Notes under the pieces: generated by a model
What the model saw: the letters and a program-made list of their open reading frames with translations, nothing else
Told to the model about the DNA's origin: nothing
The model's database searches: none
In this document: piece after piece, positions 35,642 to 47,157 of the stretch
Position numbering within the stretch: the stretch's first letter is position 1
How the letters are laid out: each line of letters begins with the position of its first letter
Origin: Parachlorella kessleri
Lineage: Eukaryota; Chlorophyta; Trebouxiophyceae; Chlorellales; Chlorellaceae
Length of the DNA stretch: 54,462 bases
Assembly: GCA_001598975.1 (NCBI GenBank)
Contig: BBXU01000457.1
Location: 1-54,462 of the forward strand
Reading direction: 5' to 3'
Translations under genes and position numbers: made by a program

Positions 35642-37682
35642 ATGACGACACAGATTGCCCATCAGCGGCCAGGTCCGTTCCAGCGGCTCGCTGCGGCCCT
35701 CAAAGAAAGTCTTCACGGATGCGCTTCTCCACGTTTAGGGCAACAACAGAAGAATTGCGAGGAGGTGGTGAAAGTAAGTACCCTAAGCGCGGCCCAAGCA
35801 AGATCCCCTGTATTGATGGGTCCTCAGTCAGGTTCAACTCAGGTTCAGCCAGTGACGTTTGCAGGCAAACAAGGCGTCCACTGCAGCACAAACTCCGACA
35901 TTTGAGCTGGCAGTTGTCGCCGGACCAGCACCACAGCAGGAAGCCCCCAACGCCCAGCAGGCTGTCGAGGAGCCTGAGCAAAGCCCGCAGCAAGCCGAAG
36001 GCACACAGGACGCAGTTGAGGAAGACGCTGTGACAGTGGGACCGCGAGTGTTTTCCGAGGTTGGCCAGGTGTGTAGCTAATGTGTGCACGACGTATGTCT
36101 GACTGGGTGCCTGCACCCCCGCCTGCATTCACAGCCTGCCTAAAGGCTGGGCCGCGACACTTACCTCCTGGTAGCTGCTGCCTGTAGTGTGCACCTGTGC
36201 CTTCTCCTCGCCAGCAGTCCTCCGAGTGGCTGTTCAGCAACCACCGGGCAGGCGACCGCACCCCCAGCCGCTCAGAGAGGCTACCCCCTGTTGATGCCCC
36301 AGCTGACAAGCTTCAGGTGAGGGTGGTGGAAACCTCTTCTAATGTGGGACTCTTTCAATCATCAATCATACTTTTGCACTCAAAGCTTCGTTTTCGGCCA
36401 CTGGGGGATCATCTCTGTCGACAAGCTAGTCTGTTACAAATTGCACTACTGTGGCTTACATGGACATTGCTAAGACCCTTCCTGCAGGCTGCACTGGCTC
36501 TCTTGGCCAGCCCCAATACCAGTGAGCCGCAGATGGCCCTCACCACTTTGCGGCAGTTGGTGCTGCACCACCGTGCCATCGTGCGGCCACGGCTGTGAGT
36601 ACACATTGTCTCCCACTCGAGCTTTCTAGCTGCCTCTCTCTAACCGAAGCATTTGGCTAATAAGATCCACTGCAAACACCATGGGCTATCTCTGTGGTTC
36701 TGTGGTGTCTGGTCCTACCAGTGCATATGGCAAGCCAAGCGCTCTGCTTTTGCTGGCGCAGGATGGATGTGATGCCTGTGGTGCTGCAGCAGATTTGCTC
36801 GCAGCTGCCTGGCCTGTCCCACCTTGCCATCGTGCTTTTGACAGAGTTGCTGGAAAGCTTTGGAGACACCCTCGCACCTTACTGCCAGGTATGTCCAGAG
36901 CCAAAGCGGCGCCGCTGCAATTGCCAATTTGGATTGTCTCCTGGCTGATAGGTGACATGGCCCTTCCAAGAGGAGTACCACCAGTTAAGCCAGGACACCA
37001 AGCTCCCTGCTCACACTTCCCGCCGTTGGATTGCACTGAATCTATCTTGATTAAGTTTGCCCATGTGCCTCAGGGTCACGTTGGATCTTTGTGATACCAC
37101 TGCTTGCAGGGAGGGGACGAACCGGAGAAGTCCGTGGTGTTGCAGCTGCTGTTCAAGGCGCAGGCGGGGTCTGAAGTCAAGCGCTTTGTTGTGCAGGGCG
37201 CCTGCCTGGCGTTGAGGTGAGGAGGTCACCGCGCTGCAGCTAAACTAGGGGCAGCCAAGCTGTGGACTCCTGCTGCTGACACTGATGGGTGTATCCGACA
37301 GCACATGGCTCGCCAAACAGCGTGGCTGGCAGTAGTCACAGTCATGTTCTGTGCCCAGCTCTGGCGGCAGAGCCAAAATTCTCACCGAAATGCCCTGTGA
37401 TATCATGCATCGGACCTTACAGGCCGTTGTCCCCGCCTGCCTGCCTGCAGGACGCTGGTGGCCAGGCTGTCAGCCGAGCCTGCCGTCGAGCTGCTGCAGC
37501 CCTACACCCTCCACAAGCAGCCCCGCATCCGGGCCCTGGCAGCAGACCTGCTGGCGGCCGTGGAGGAGAAGAAGGAGGGCGGCAGGCAGGCCGCCCAGCA
37601 GGAGGGGTCTGCCGCCACTGGCAGCTCCCCGGCTCGTGGCTTCAGGGAGGTGGCCAGCAAGGGCGAGTCGTTCACCTTGTGA
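35642..37682 (+). CDS. TOG/armadillo-type protein B, 335 aa
   Basis: Seven exons with perfect phase continuity: 35642-35773, 35865-36068, 36218-36316, 36488-36594, 36762-36888, 37110-37216, 37451-37682. Residues 1-145 are a polar linker (Gln/Glu/Pro-rich). From about residue 146 comes one TOG-like helical-repeat domain: TTLRQLVLHHRAIVRPRL, MDVMPVVLQQICSQLP, IVLLTELLESFGDTLAPYC, SVVLQLLFKAQAG, FVVQGACLALRTLVARL, PRIRALAADLLAAVEE. This fits the TOGARAM/crescerin-type TOG pattern; tubulin binding is inferred, not shown. Introns after IVRPRL and after LALR are at the same place and phase as in TOG gene A. The C-terminus is Ala/Gly/Ser-rich. A 5' exon further upstream cannot be excluded. Confidence 0.75.
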
Positions 37683-38504
37683 TGGATGGCAGCCAGCTGA
37701 GGGGGAGGGGAAAATTGAGCAACAAGAGTTGAGCAGGATTGCAACGGCCCACCTGCTGCTGAGACGGACATGTTTGGGGGTTCACACTTGCAGCGGTGGC
37801 ATGAAAGAGATATGTTATTCAGAGGGGTACGCACACTTTTCTTGCAGATTTTTTGCCAATAGGTTTGCAGAAGGCTTTTGCTCCTCAACTTTTACAATAG
37901 CGTTAAAAAAGTGAGCAGGCAAGCATGTTAGAACGCAACCAGAACGGGGCAGATGCTGCTTGGCACTGGATGGAAGAGCACACCACCACCAAGCCAGAGT
38001 GTGACCCAACCAACAAGGCCCATCAAGCTCACTGGCCCTGTTGTAGCAGTCAAGGCACTCATACACATGACCAAGGCGCATCGAATACTTCGCACGAACT
38101 GCGAATGATTGGCAAATCAGCCAATTCCAAATGATGTAGCAAAATGTCAATTCACGAGCATATCCCTATACGATCCCAAGATGCATGTCCTGACCGAAAT
38201 GGGGTCCAAAACTACTCATTCATCATGAAGAGCGCAACTGAAGCTACAGGAACCCACCACCCGTGGTAAGCCATGGGAACACCGGCCATCCGGGCAGACT
38301 AGGTAAGTCAGTCTCACGGGCCACTGTCCGCCAGCATAACCAGCAACACAGCCGAGGGTGCTCACCACGAGACTACACTTTTATGGCACCGACCCCACTG
38401 GGAGACAGGAAGCACGCTAGGAGAAGCCCACGCATTCAAAGGCACGCCTTGCCTTGACAGGACATTCCCTGCCAACCCCAGATAAGCACTTATGAAGCCA
38501 GAGA
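37683..38504. other. Convergent 3' region
   Basis: Some 820 bases between the stop of TOG gene B (plus) and the stop of the acetyltransferase (minus), holding both 3' UTRs. A minus-strand TGTAA lies near 37890-37896. No gene recognised. Confidence 0.5.
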
Positions 38505-40634
38505 CTAACCCCTGGCAAACAAGCCTCGCAACCAGTTTGGAGGGCGTACGGGCTGCTGCAGAGCATAGTCTGCTGCTTCGGTCACAGGTTGTCCGGCTGT
38601 ACCGTCAGCCCACATTGCCCGCCTGTGGAGCATGCCCCCAGTCTCGCTCCCAGATCCGCGCCCCATGCCGCTGCTGCGCCTGCTGTTGCCCTCAATTCCA
38701 AGCCCTCTCCAGCTGCCATTCGCCTGCCGCCCTCCACCCCCTAACCCACCACTGCTGCTACTGCCCCAGTCCTTGTCGGGCAAAGACCCACACGAGCCCA
38801 GCCGGCGAGGCCGCCGCTGCGGGCTGCAGGTTGCAGTGAGCGGCACACACGCCGCCAGTGTCTCCGCTCCCCAGCTGACCGCGCGCAGCATAGTGCTGCC
38901 GGCCCCCGCCACGGCCTTTGATGATTCACTGCCCAGGGCTGCTGCCTCTGACGCAGATGGCGCTTGCTGTGGTGCAGCCTCTGACCACATAGGGCTACAA
39001 CCTGCTGGGGCGGCATGTGCTGCAGCAGGCTGCTCTGGAGTACAGAGCGCTTCAGGCGGGCTGCAGGAGCGGGGAAGGGCATCCCAGGGTATCCAAGGGT
39101 GCAGCGGGAGGGCAAAGAGCACGGCATCGTAGATCTGCTGGTGAGGGTTGGGCTGCCGCCCGGTCCTGCAGCACATGGTCGCCAGTGGGTGGGAGTTGAG
39201 GTTCACAACCGCAGCAGAGTATGGGACAAGGTATTCCACGCATACCGACAACTGCAGCAGCTAGTTGGTTGCTTACGCTTCAGAAGAGTGTGCGCGTCCA
39301 GCGTCAAAAGCTGCCAACAGGAAAACTCATAGCTGGCTTGGTCCCAAATACATGCCCCCTTGCCTTAATCCTTTCCTCCGCGTCCTAGACTTTTTTGTCA
39401 GACCCAGCGCTCACCTGATGACATAGAAGTCTGGCAGGTGGGCCACATGGCAGAACCCCAGCCGTGAGTACAGCGCCATGGCGGGCGTGTTGTAGGTGAT
39501 GACGTGCAGGTACACCGCCCTGCAGCCCAAGGCCGCCGCATAACTCACAGCAGAGTCCACCAAGCGAGAGGCAATGCCAACGCCGCGGAAACCCTGCACA
39601 GATGGCGGGCAGTGCACGATCAGACAAGACAGGGTCAGGGAGTCAGTACGAATCGCGCACACTGCTTGGTACCCCTCCAGTGCAATATCATGTGCTCCTA
39701 GGGCTGGAGCGGTGTGTGAGGCGGGAGCCATCGGCTGGCACGGAGGAGGGCAGCGCAACGGGGCACACCCGCTGGCTGAATACCATGTACGAATGTTCCG
39801 CCCGCAGCGTGCCACGCCAGTGTGGACTGTAGTACACACAGAGGGGCCCTGTTTGCCCCCCCGTCCCACACATTTCCCGAATCCTGCCCGCCCTTTGACG
39901 AGAGGCGACTGCAACGGGGTTCCCAGGCCCACGGCGCACCCTACGCACTCACCTCGGCGACTCCCAGCGTCAAGATGTACAGCACAGAGTCCTGGTCCCA
40001 GTGGGGGTCCCCAAACCCCATCAGGCTCCTGTCTCTCGGCTCCACGTGCTGCAGCTGGAAAGGTTTGACAGTAATGAAGCCCACCAGCTCCTCTACTACA
40101 CTCGCTGCTAGTCTCTGGCCCTGTCCAGCCTGCAGCAGCTTCACTGTTGGAAGGTGGGATGACTGGTCCCATAAAGATATGCCGTTGCTGCTGCGGCTGC
40201 CAGGGCCACCACTGGACGCGAAGCTGCTGCTGCTATTGGTGGTGCTGCTGCTGCCGCGACAGGTAGGGTGTAATGGAGCACCTCTGAAGCTACGGAGGGT
40301 GGGCAACGCTTGCAAGGGCGCCACAACTGCCAGGGAAGCAATCTGGTCCAGACCAGCCACCGCTCGCTGGAAGAACTGGTCGTCGTAGTCTATTGGGAAG
40401 AGCTGCTGGTGCAGCAGCTTCAGCGCTGCAAAGTCGTCGGGCTGGAGGGGCCTGCAGGCACACAAGGAATTTACCCTCCCCCCAATTGACTCAACAGGAA
40501 GGCTAAGTGCCTCAAAGAAAAGCCGCCAGTATTCCTTGGTATGCCCAGCAGCAAGGCAGGTCAGCTTCCGGCCTGCGCCTTTCTCACCTGAACTGCAGGG
40601 TTGGGAAGGCCCGTGGCGGCAAGGTTACAGCCAT
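38505..40634 (-). CDS. NAA60: NAA60-type N-alpha-acetyltransferase (GNAT fold), 461 aa
   Basis: Transfers acetyl from acetyl-CoA to protein N-termini; NAA60 (NatF) works on membrane proteins at the Golgi in animals and the plasma membrane in plants. Four exons, all phases agree: 40634-40588, 40451-39953, 39593-39415, 39165-38505. Seen in order: FRPLQPDDFAALKLLHQQLF with PIDYDDQFFQ (substrate-side helix typical of NAA60), YILTLGVAE, GFRGVGIASRLVD (the R-x-x-G-x-A acetyl-CoA loop, split by an intron), AVYLHVITYNTPAMALYSRL with GF, and QQIYDAVLFALPLHPW. A Ser/Gly-rich insert of about 50 residues lies in exon 2. The C-terminal tail of about 180 residues is long for the family and ends VRPPNWLRGLFARG, a basic-hydrophobic stretch that could touch a membrane (inference). 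Confidence 0.86.
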
Positions 40635-42146
40635 GGGTGGGCAGCATGAGTCCTCGCTTACAGGAGGGGTTACAAGAGCCTCTGCCGAGCCGTAGTCTGT
40701 CGTCATGGACCAGGTTGTCAGTGACCAGAGGTACGGCTAGGCGGCTGACCAGCTTGTTAACTTCCGAGGTGCAGGAGATAATCGGGCAAAAGGTGTGTCT
40801 TCCTCAAGAGGGTCGTGCCTCAGGACCTATCTTGGCGCAAAGGGCACAGGATCACATCACTCTGCACTTTATCATAGCAGCAGCTCCCACGAGCTCGAAC
40901 ACATGAGCTGGAAGTGTAGGAAAGGTACAACCTCATGCTGGTAAGGGGGGACGACGGCCAGGGCGCAACATGTTTTCCTTCCCGCGTGGAACCTTGGAAG
41001 GGGGGAAAAGAAGTTGGCCCTATAGACCGCCCAAGCTAACAGAGCTACAGGTGTAACCTTGAACTTATTACCACTCTGGTCCCTCCGCCCTTGCATTCGA
41101 CCGTACAGTTCCTTGTGCGAAGGTGTCAGCCTGATGGTGTCGAGTACATTTCACGTAAGTGAAAAGTGACGCACACCGGGGAGATGCAGTGCAAAGGGCC
41201 ACACAGTCTGGAGCAAGTTGTCGATGGTGGCAGGTGGCATGGCAGGTGGTGCAGAGGGAAGAGGTAGGGGCAACTAACAGCGGCGAGATGCAGTTATGCT
41301 CTGGCTCTTGCTTGTACAGTCAGATGGCGAAAAGTGACGGTACTCCGCCCTGGTCAGGCGGCCTCTGCTTAAAAATTGTTGAGCCCCAGCATTGTATTGA
41401 CCTCGCAGCTCAAACCTTACCAGGCCACAAGCTGACAGGCATCACCGTAAGCTACCACTTATTCCATACCAGAAGCTACTATGACCGTTCCCAGACACCA
41501 AAAGCACCGGCGACCGTACCCACATCAAGCTAGCACACCCATGCAACACTGCAGGCGTCACAACTTTGAAGGTCTTCCATCTCCCACCAAAAAGTCCAAA
41601 GGGTCCCCTGGGCGTCACCCAAGGTTCATGCGTCGTCCAGGACAGCAACACCTGCAGCCACAGCACCAGTTTCAAGCGGGTCAAGGAAGCAGCGGAAGCT
41701 GCAACATGTGACTCGGACAACACATCAAACAACCCAGACTGCCGCTCACACTCTCATATGTTCGGCACGCCTCAGGTAAGTGCCATTCACAACAAATGTG
41801 GGATCAGAATGGGGGTGGCACTGGGCACAAGCACCGTGGCAGCCAAAAAGCCAAATGTCAACTCCAGTACGCCATCCAAAATGTGCATACACCCTGCGCG
41901 GTCGCGCGGCCCTAGCTAGTATTTCAAGGAGTTTTCTAGCACTTCCACAGCACTTAGCAACGATGTAGTGGTCCCTACACCCTTCACAGCCAAACACCCC
42001 TGCCATACAACATCGCCGGCGCACAGCATTCTCGCCCATACAATCGCAAAAAATGGCCGATTGCCCGCCCTGCAACATTGTGCCGTGCAGCAGCTCTAAC
42101 GCAGCTCTAATGGAGAACCCCCACCATGCAGTGTGATTGGACGCAT
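40635..42146. other. Intergenic: acetyltransferase promoter and PGK 3' UTR
   Basis: About 1.5 kb between two minus-strand genes. Scattered ORFs of 60-135 codons (for example minus 41746-42150) carry no family motif. Nothing else recognised. Confidence 0.5.
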
Positions 42147-45100
42147 TCAAGCCTGTGTCACCACGACTACGTCAATAGCATAGGTAGACGACCTGGTGAC
42201 TCACCCAAAGCTATGCCACCACGAGTACGTAAATAGCTTAGGTAGATGACCTGGTGACTCACCCGGCAGCACCTTGCCCTCCAGCAGCTCCAGCGAGGCC
42301 CCGCCGCCTGTGGAGATGTGGCTCATCTTGTCCGTCAGCCCCGCCTTCTCCACGGCAAGCACGCTGTCGCCGCCGCCGATGATGGTGGTCCCACCTGCAG
42401 CAGCAGGGGGAGCGGCCCACAGGGCAGTGTCGATTGCATCCCAGAGGCGAAAAACCATAGTGGACAATGCCAGGGGGTTGCAGTGGGAGACCAGCACGTG
42501 CTGCGCGTCCCATGACAACACATCTCACGCCGAAGCGGTGGTGCACTGCTTAGCAAGCGCACTAGGTCCCAAGTCCTCACATGCGCTGCACCACTTGGCT
42601 CGGCTCTGCAGCGCTGCCGGTCTTGCTTGTCATGAAAGTGCTTGGATCTGCCTCTCAACCGGAAATCTGTGGAACAGCACCTTTCCAGCACCCAGCAACA
42701 CACACCAGCACCTTTGAGGTCTCACCCAACCCAGTGCCCTGCACACCAACACCCACCATTAGCGGTGATCTCCGCCAGCACGTTGGCCACCGCGTTGGTG
42801 CCGGCCGCAAACTTGGGGAACTCGAACACGCCCATGGGCCCGTTCCACAGCACCGTCTTGCAGTCGCCCAGCACCTTCTTGAAGTGCTCCACGCTGTCGG
42901 GCCCGATGTCCAAACCCTGCGACCAGGGGACCGAGGGCAGTAAAAACGTACGAGTATGGGCCATACCTTCCCCTGACAGCTGGCGAAACCCGAGCTGCAC
43001 GAGCAGGATGCAGGACTAGCCTGCTGGCCATCTATAAAACCAGGGTGTCAGGCAGTGACACGGGCATTTCATTTCACGGCTAGCCGACCTGCATGCCTAC
43101 CACCCTGCCTTCATGCTTCACATGCAGCTTTGCTCAAGACAATGAGCATTGTGGCCCGCCGCTCAGCACCAGCCCCACACGGAGCTGGGGTTCTCAGTCA
43201 CTCAGGTCTGTTGTTAGGGAGAGCCTCAGGCGACTGGCCAGGCACTCACCATCCAGCCCTCTGGGATGTCATCCACCTTGACCACCTTGGAGTTGGCGTC
43301 TTTATCAAACTTGTCGGCAATCACCACGTCGGTGGGCAGCACAAACTCCACATTCTTGGCCTGCATTGCAGCGGAGTGCGCGGTGGTCAGCCACCACGCC
43401 TGTTGCTAAGCCGCTCAGGCTGCAATGACCCACCACAGCAGGAGCGGTGCAGGAAGCCCGGCAGTCAGGCGAGTACACCAAGGCACTGGCATAGATATCC
43501 AAGGGTCGGTGACACACGCCACCAGCAACCACAGCCTGACTGCCATGTCCACCCGCTGTGCCTTCTCTGGACTAGAAGACATTGAGCCCAAAGGCAGACT
43601 GTTCACCTCTGACCACCGTCAGTTGCTTCTAAACCATACCCAGGCTGGTTTGCAGGCTTGGGACTAGCAATGCCAACTACAATTGCATCCAACCCACCTT
43701 GGCAATTGACTATCCAGACAACCCACTCCACATCTCCCCACCCCAACCCCCACCACACTCAGAACCCCACCCCCACCCACATAGCCAATAACGGACTCCA
43801 TTACATCCTCAGTAGCCGGGCGGCCACCCCCAACCAATGACAACTATTAACGACTAACCTTGGCCTTGGCCATCAGATCCTTGGCCAGGTCCAGCTTGTC
43901 TTCCTCCACAAGCGAGGAGCCCACAGCCTTGCCCTGGGCCTTGTAGAAGGTGAAGATCATGCCGCCACTGCACAGCAGGCACAGCAGGACCATAGTCCTC
44001 TAACAGAACCACAACAGTGCCCAGGACAAGGCGTGATGCACGCTCGCTCTGCCACACGCCACGGCAGGCCTCGTATGCCTATAAGCCTACTCTACACAGG
44101 CTTTTGGGTATTGCCGTGGCATGCCGGCCCGGCAAATAGCAAAGACCGCGCCGCACGCCGTTACTCAGTGAGGTCTGGCATAGGTCCCACTATGAGTTAT
44201 GTCCAGAGGTGCATGCTAGCCCGGGTCAGGGGCAGTGCCCTCCTGCCGCCGCTCACCCCAGTATGAGCTTGTCGACCTTCTCCAGCAGAGACTCGATGAC
44301 CGTGATCTTGGTGGACACCTTGGACCCACCCACGATGGCGGCAAAGGGACGCTTGGGGCTCTTCACAGCCCCGTCTGCACAGGGACGCCATCCCCAAAAG
44401 GAGGGGCCACTGAGAGGAAGGGTAGCAAGCAGGATCCCAATGCACAGCAGGCAGCATGCCAAGTAAGAGGGAGCCAGCCTTGGACCCATACCCGGCAAGC
44501 CAGTTAGCTCCATGTCAGGCAGCACGGCAAGCAGGTATGCAGACATTAGATCAGCATCGCACTGCTCACACTCCATCCGGCGCCCGGAGTCTCACATGAC
44601 ATGAATAACCAGCCCAGCCAACCCCTCATGCAGGTAGTCCAGCGCCTTTGGCAGCGGACAACCAGCCTCACAAACTTGCGCCCCCCTCCTCCTCATCTGT
44701 TACTGACCCCAGACCACCCACCCATCCACCCAACACACCACAAGACACCTGAGTACATCTCCTACCCGTCAATTGCTATGATAAGAAAAAGGTACACAAC
44801 AACCGCCCCCTTCCACCTCCCCAAAGTCAGGCGTCAAGAAACGTACGCCACAGCCCACCCACCAAGGTATTCCAGCTCCTTCTTCAGCAGCAGCCCCGCC
44901 ACCTTGGGCGACAAAAACTCGGCCACCCCGGCAGTGGATGCATGGGCGCGGTGGGCGGTACCGAAAGCGTCGTTCACATACAGGTCGCTGTCGGCCGCTA
45001 GCTTCTGTGCAAAGGCCTTGTCATTCTTCTCCTCCTCCGGGTGCCACCTACAACGCATGAGTCTCGAAGTCTCGGCTTCTCGGTAGCTTGGCTTCCATGT

Positions 45101-46150
45101 TGTGGCACAGCCGGTGGCCAATCTATCAATCACTGTCCCCTTGACGATAACAACAACGTCGGTTGGCGGGAGGGTACGAACTACAGTAGACCAGATAGTG
45201 CTGCCTCTCACCTGCCATCTGCCTCTCCAGAAGCAGCACCAACCTTCCCACATGCACAATCTCCCTACAACACATGGAGCCTGGCGACCCCAGCACCTCA
45301 GCCAGGGCAGCAGCAGCGCCCCACCATCCCTCACCTGACATTCTCCAGCAGCAGCACCGACCCCTCCTTCAGCGCCTTGATCTTGGCAGCCACCTCCTCC
45401 CCCACGCTGTCAGCGGCAAGCTCCACCTTCTGCCCCAGCAGCTCCGACAGACGCTCGGCCACGGGGGCCAGGCTGGTCTTCTTGTCGGCGCCCTTGGGCC
45501 GGCCCTGGAGGGGAGAATGATGATAACGCTGCTTAATGAGGCAGCCTTAGTGGGGAGTGGAGCCCATCTGTGTACAAGGCAACAAGTGGGCCAGGGCAGA
45601 AGGACAGGAAGGCAGCCTGGGCAGATTGGATCCGGTTGGGGCCGCCTTGGACAGGTGTGGGAGCAGGGTGAGTGGTGCCACTTGAGGGAAGAGGACCATG
45701 CGTATGGTGGGCAAATGCGCAGGAAGGCAGCCAGGAGAGCTGGAGCAAGGGCAGAGCAGCTGAGCTTCATGCACACTCCAGGGCTGTCGACACAAGGTCA
45801 CATGTGTTGCGGGGTCTACAGCACAGAAGAAGGTCTAGGTCGGTGGCAGAAGATCAATGCGTGCAGGCTGACGTGGGCAACGCGGCAGGATGTGTGCCGC
45901 CCCTTGCACATGCCTGTGCGCACAGGCCGGCCAAGTGGGAGGCTCACCAGGTGTGATGTCAGCACCACCTTGGCACCCTTCTCAAGAAGGAGGTTGATGG
46001 TAGGCAGGCTGGCGCGGATGCGGGTGTCATCAGTGATGGCCAGGCTCTCCTTGTCCTGGGGCACGTTCAGGTCCGCACGCACAAAGACAGTCTTGCCCTT
46101 GAGCTCTTCGGGCTTCAGGTCAGACACGCTGCGCTTGCTGCTCATCGTGC
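42147..46150 (-). CDS. PGK: Phosphoglycerate kinase
   Basis: Converts 1,3-bisphosphoglycerate and ADP to 3-phosphoglycerate and ATP in glycolysis, or the reverse in the Calvin cycle. Nine coding exons: 46145-45948, 45504-45335, 45047-44863, 44374-44257, 43967-43859, 43360-43250, 42916-42757, 42394-42263 and a probable 20-base last exon 42166-42147 (400 aa). Signature blocks: [102 protein letters not shown]. The body is colinear with algal PGK. A good acceptor (CTCTTTCAACATTCCAG) directly before 46150 implies an upstream exon, either 5' UTR or a transit peptide, so cytosolic versus chloroplast location is open. The last residues are uncertain because the 3' end lies in a tandem duplication; without splicing the frame reads on to a TGA near 42203. 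Confidence 0.96.
42149..42264. repeat. 58-base tandem duplication at the PGK last intron
   Basis: Two adjacent copies, 42149-42206 and 42207-42264, about 85-90 percent alike by eye. On the coding strand each begins GGGTGAGTCACCAGGTC, so each carries a splice donor. Only the distal copy has a usable acceptor (GACGTAG/TCGTGGTG); the proximal copy has GTAC there. Confidence 0.85.
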
Positions 46151-47157
46151 CTGGAATGTTGAAAGAGGAGAAGCTAGATTGGTATCGCCGGTATCAGCCC
46201 AGCTGGCAGCACCCAAGCCTTGCATGCGCTGCACGACCTGTGCCAGCAGGACTGAACCCAACCTGCTTAGCAAAGCCGCTATTGATTGTCGCGCTGGATG
46301 ATGTGACAACAGCTGACAGCAAGGCCACTGGCGGTGGGCCGAGTCCCAAGGAAAACACCCACCCCAACCACGAACAACTCCATGAATCCGTGATCACATT
46401 GTGGAGTGGTCCGATTGCATACAGAGTACATAAGGATGTCTCGATCTGCAGGGTCAACACTAAGAATTGCGAACTGCAGCACTCACCAAACTTGCAGGGC
46501 CTCGGCAATAATTCCGGCTGCAGGTAAAGAAGGCCCTATGCAATTCTATTCTTTCGCAAAGCTCAAGTTCGCCTGCAGAGGCTTGGTTTGGGTTTACCCT
46601 CCTAGAAGAATGCCACGTCATTGCGGCGGGAAGAGTAGGCTGGGTTAGTCAACTCTGCCATGCTGCCTGTTACAACTGTTGTTAGGCTGCCTCCTCCAGG
46701 AAGTCTAATAGAAAGGTACAAATGTATATCTGTCAGCCTGTAAGCAAGCTCGTTCCAGGCATGGATTCACAATGTGGAACGCCTGTCTTGTGGCTGCGAA
46801 AGCAGTACCCCTTTATTCATAGTGCCGCAACCTAACACACTCTCAACCTGCCACACCCCGTGAGCTAGATATCTGCTGCAACAAGGTGATTCAGAATGCA
46901 ATATGACCGTTTTGCTAAAGGGAAAGTCCTGAGGAAGCTGGTTACCTAGCAGAGGCCCACCGCTACCTGCCGCGCCCTCCTCCCAGCGTCACTATCCACC
47001 TTCCGCGGGTCGGTTCCTCCCCACTTCACAAATGCCCTGGAACTCTCCGTCAGAAGCAACCTCGCCACAGCAACCCACAGGTCACCAAGTCCACTGTACC
47101 CTGCCCAGCAGTTGCAGCCGCCGCACACTGCCCAGCAGTTCCAGCCACTGCCAGCTA
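46151..47157. other. Intergenic: PGK 5' region and delta-tubulin 3' UTR
   Basis: About 1 kb between two minus-strand genes. The 3' splice site just below 46151 means that a 5' exon of PGK should lie in here. A minus ORF at 46194-46508 containing SSSATINSGFAKQVGFSPAG has a transit-peptide-like composition, and a weak donor could join it in frame, but this is not convincing enough to call. Confidence 0.45.
46670..46674 (-). terminator. Candidate TGTAA polyadenylation signal of delta-tubulin
   Basis: TGTAA on the minus strand about 485 bases after the delta-tubulin stop. The match is short and the spacing is long, so this is tentative. Confidence 0.25.

Noticed and set aside
41746..42150. A 134-codon minus ORF downstream of PGK
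   Set aside because: Cys/Trp/His-rich composition with no family resemblance; it lies in the PGK 3' flank.
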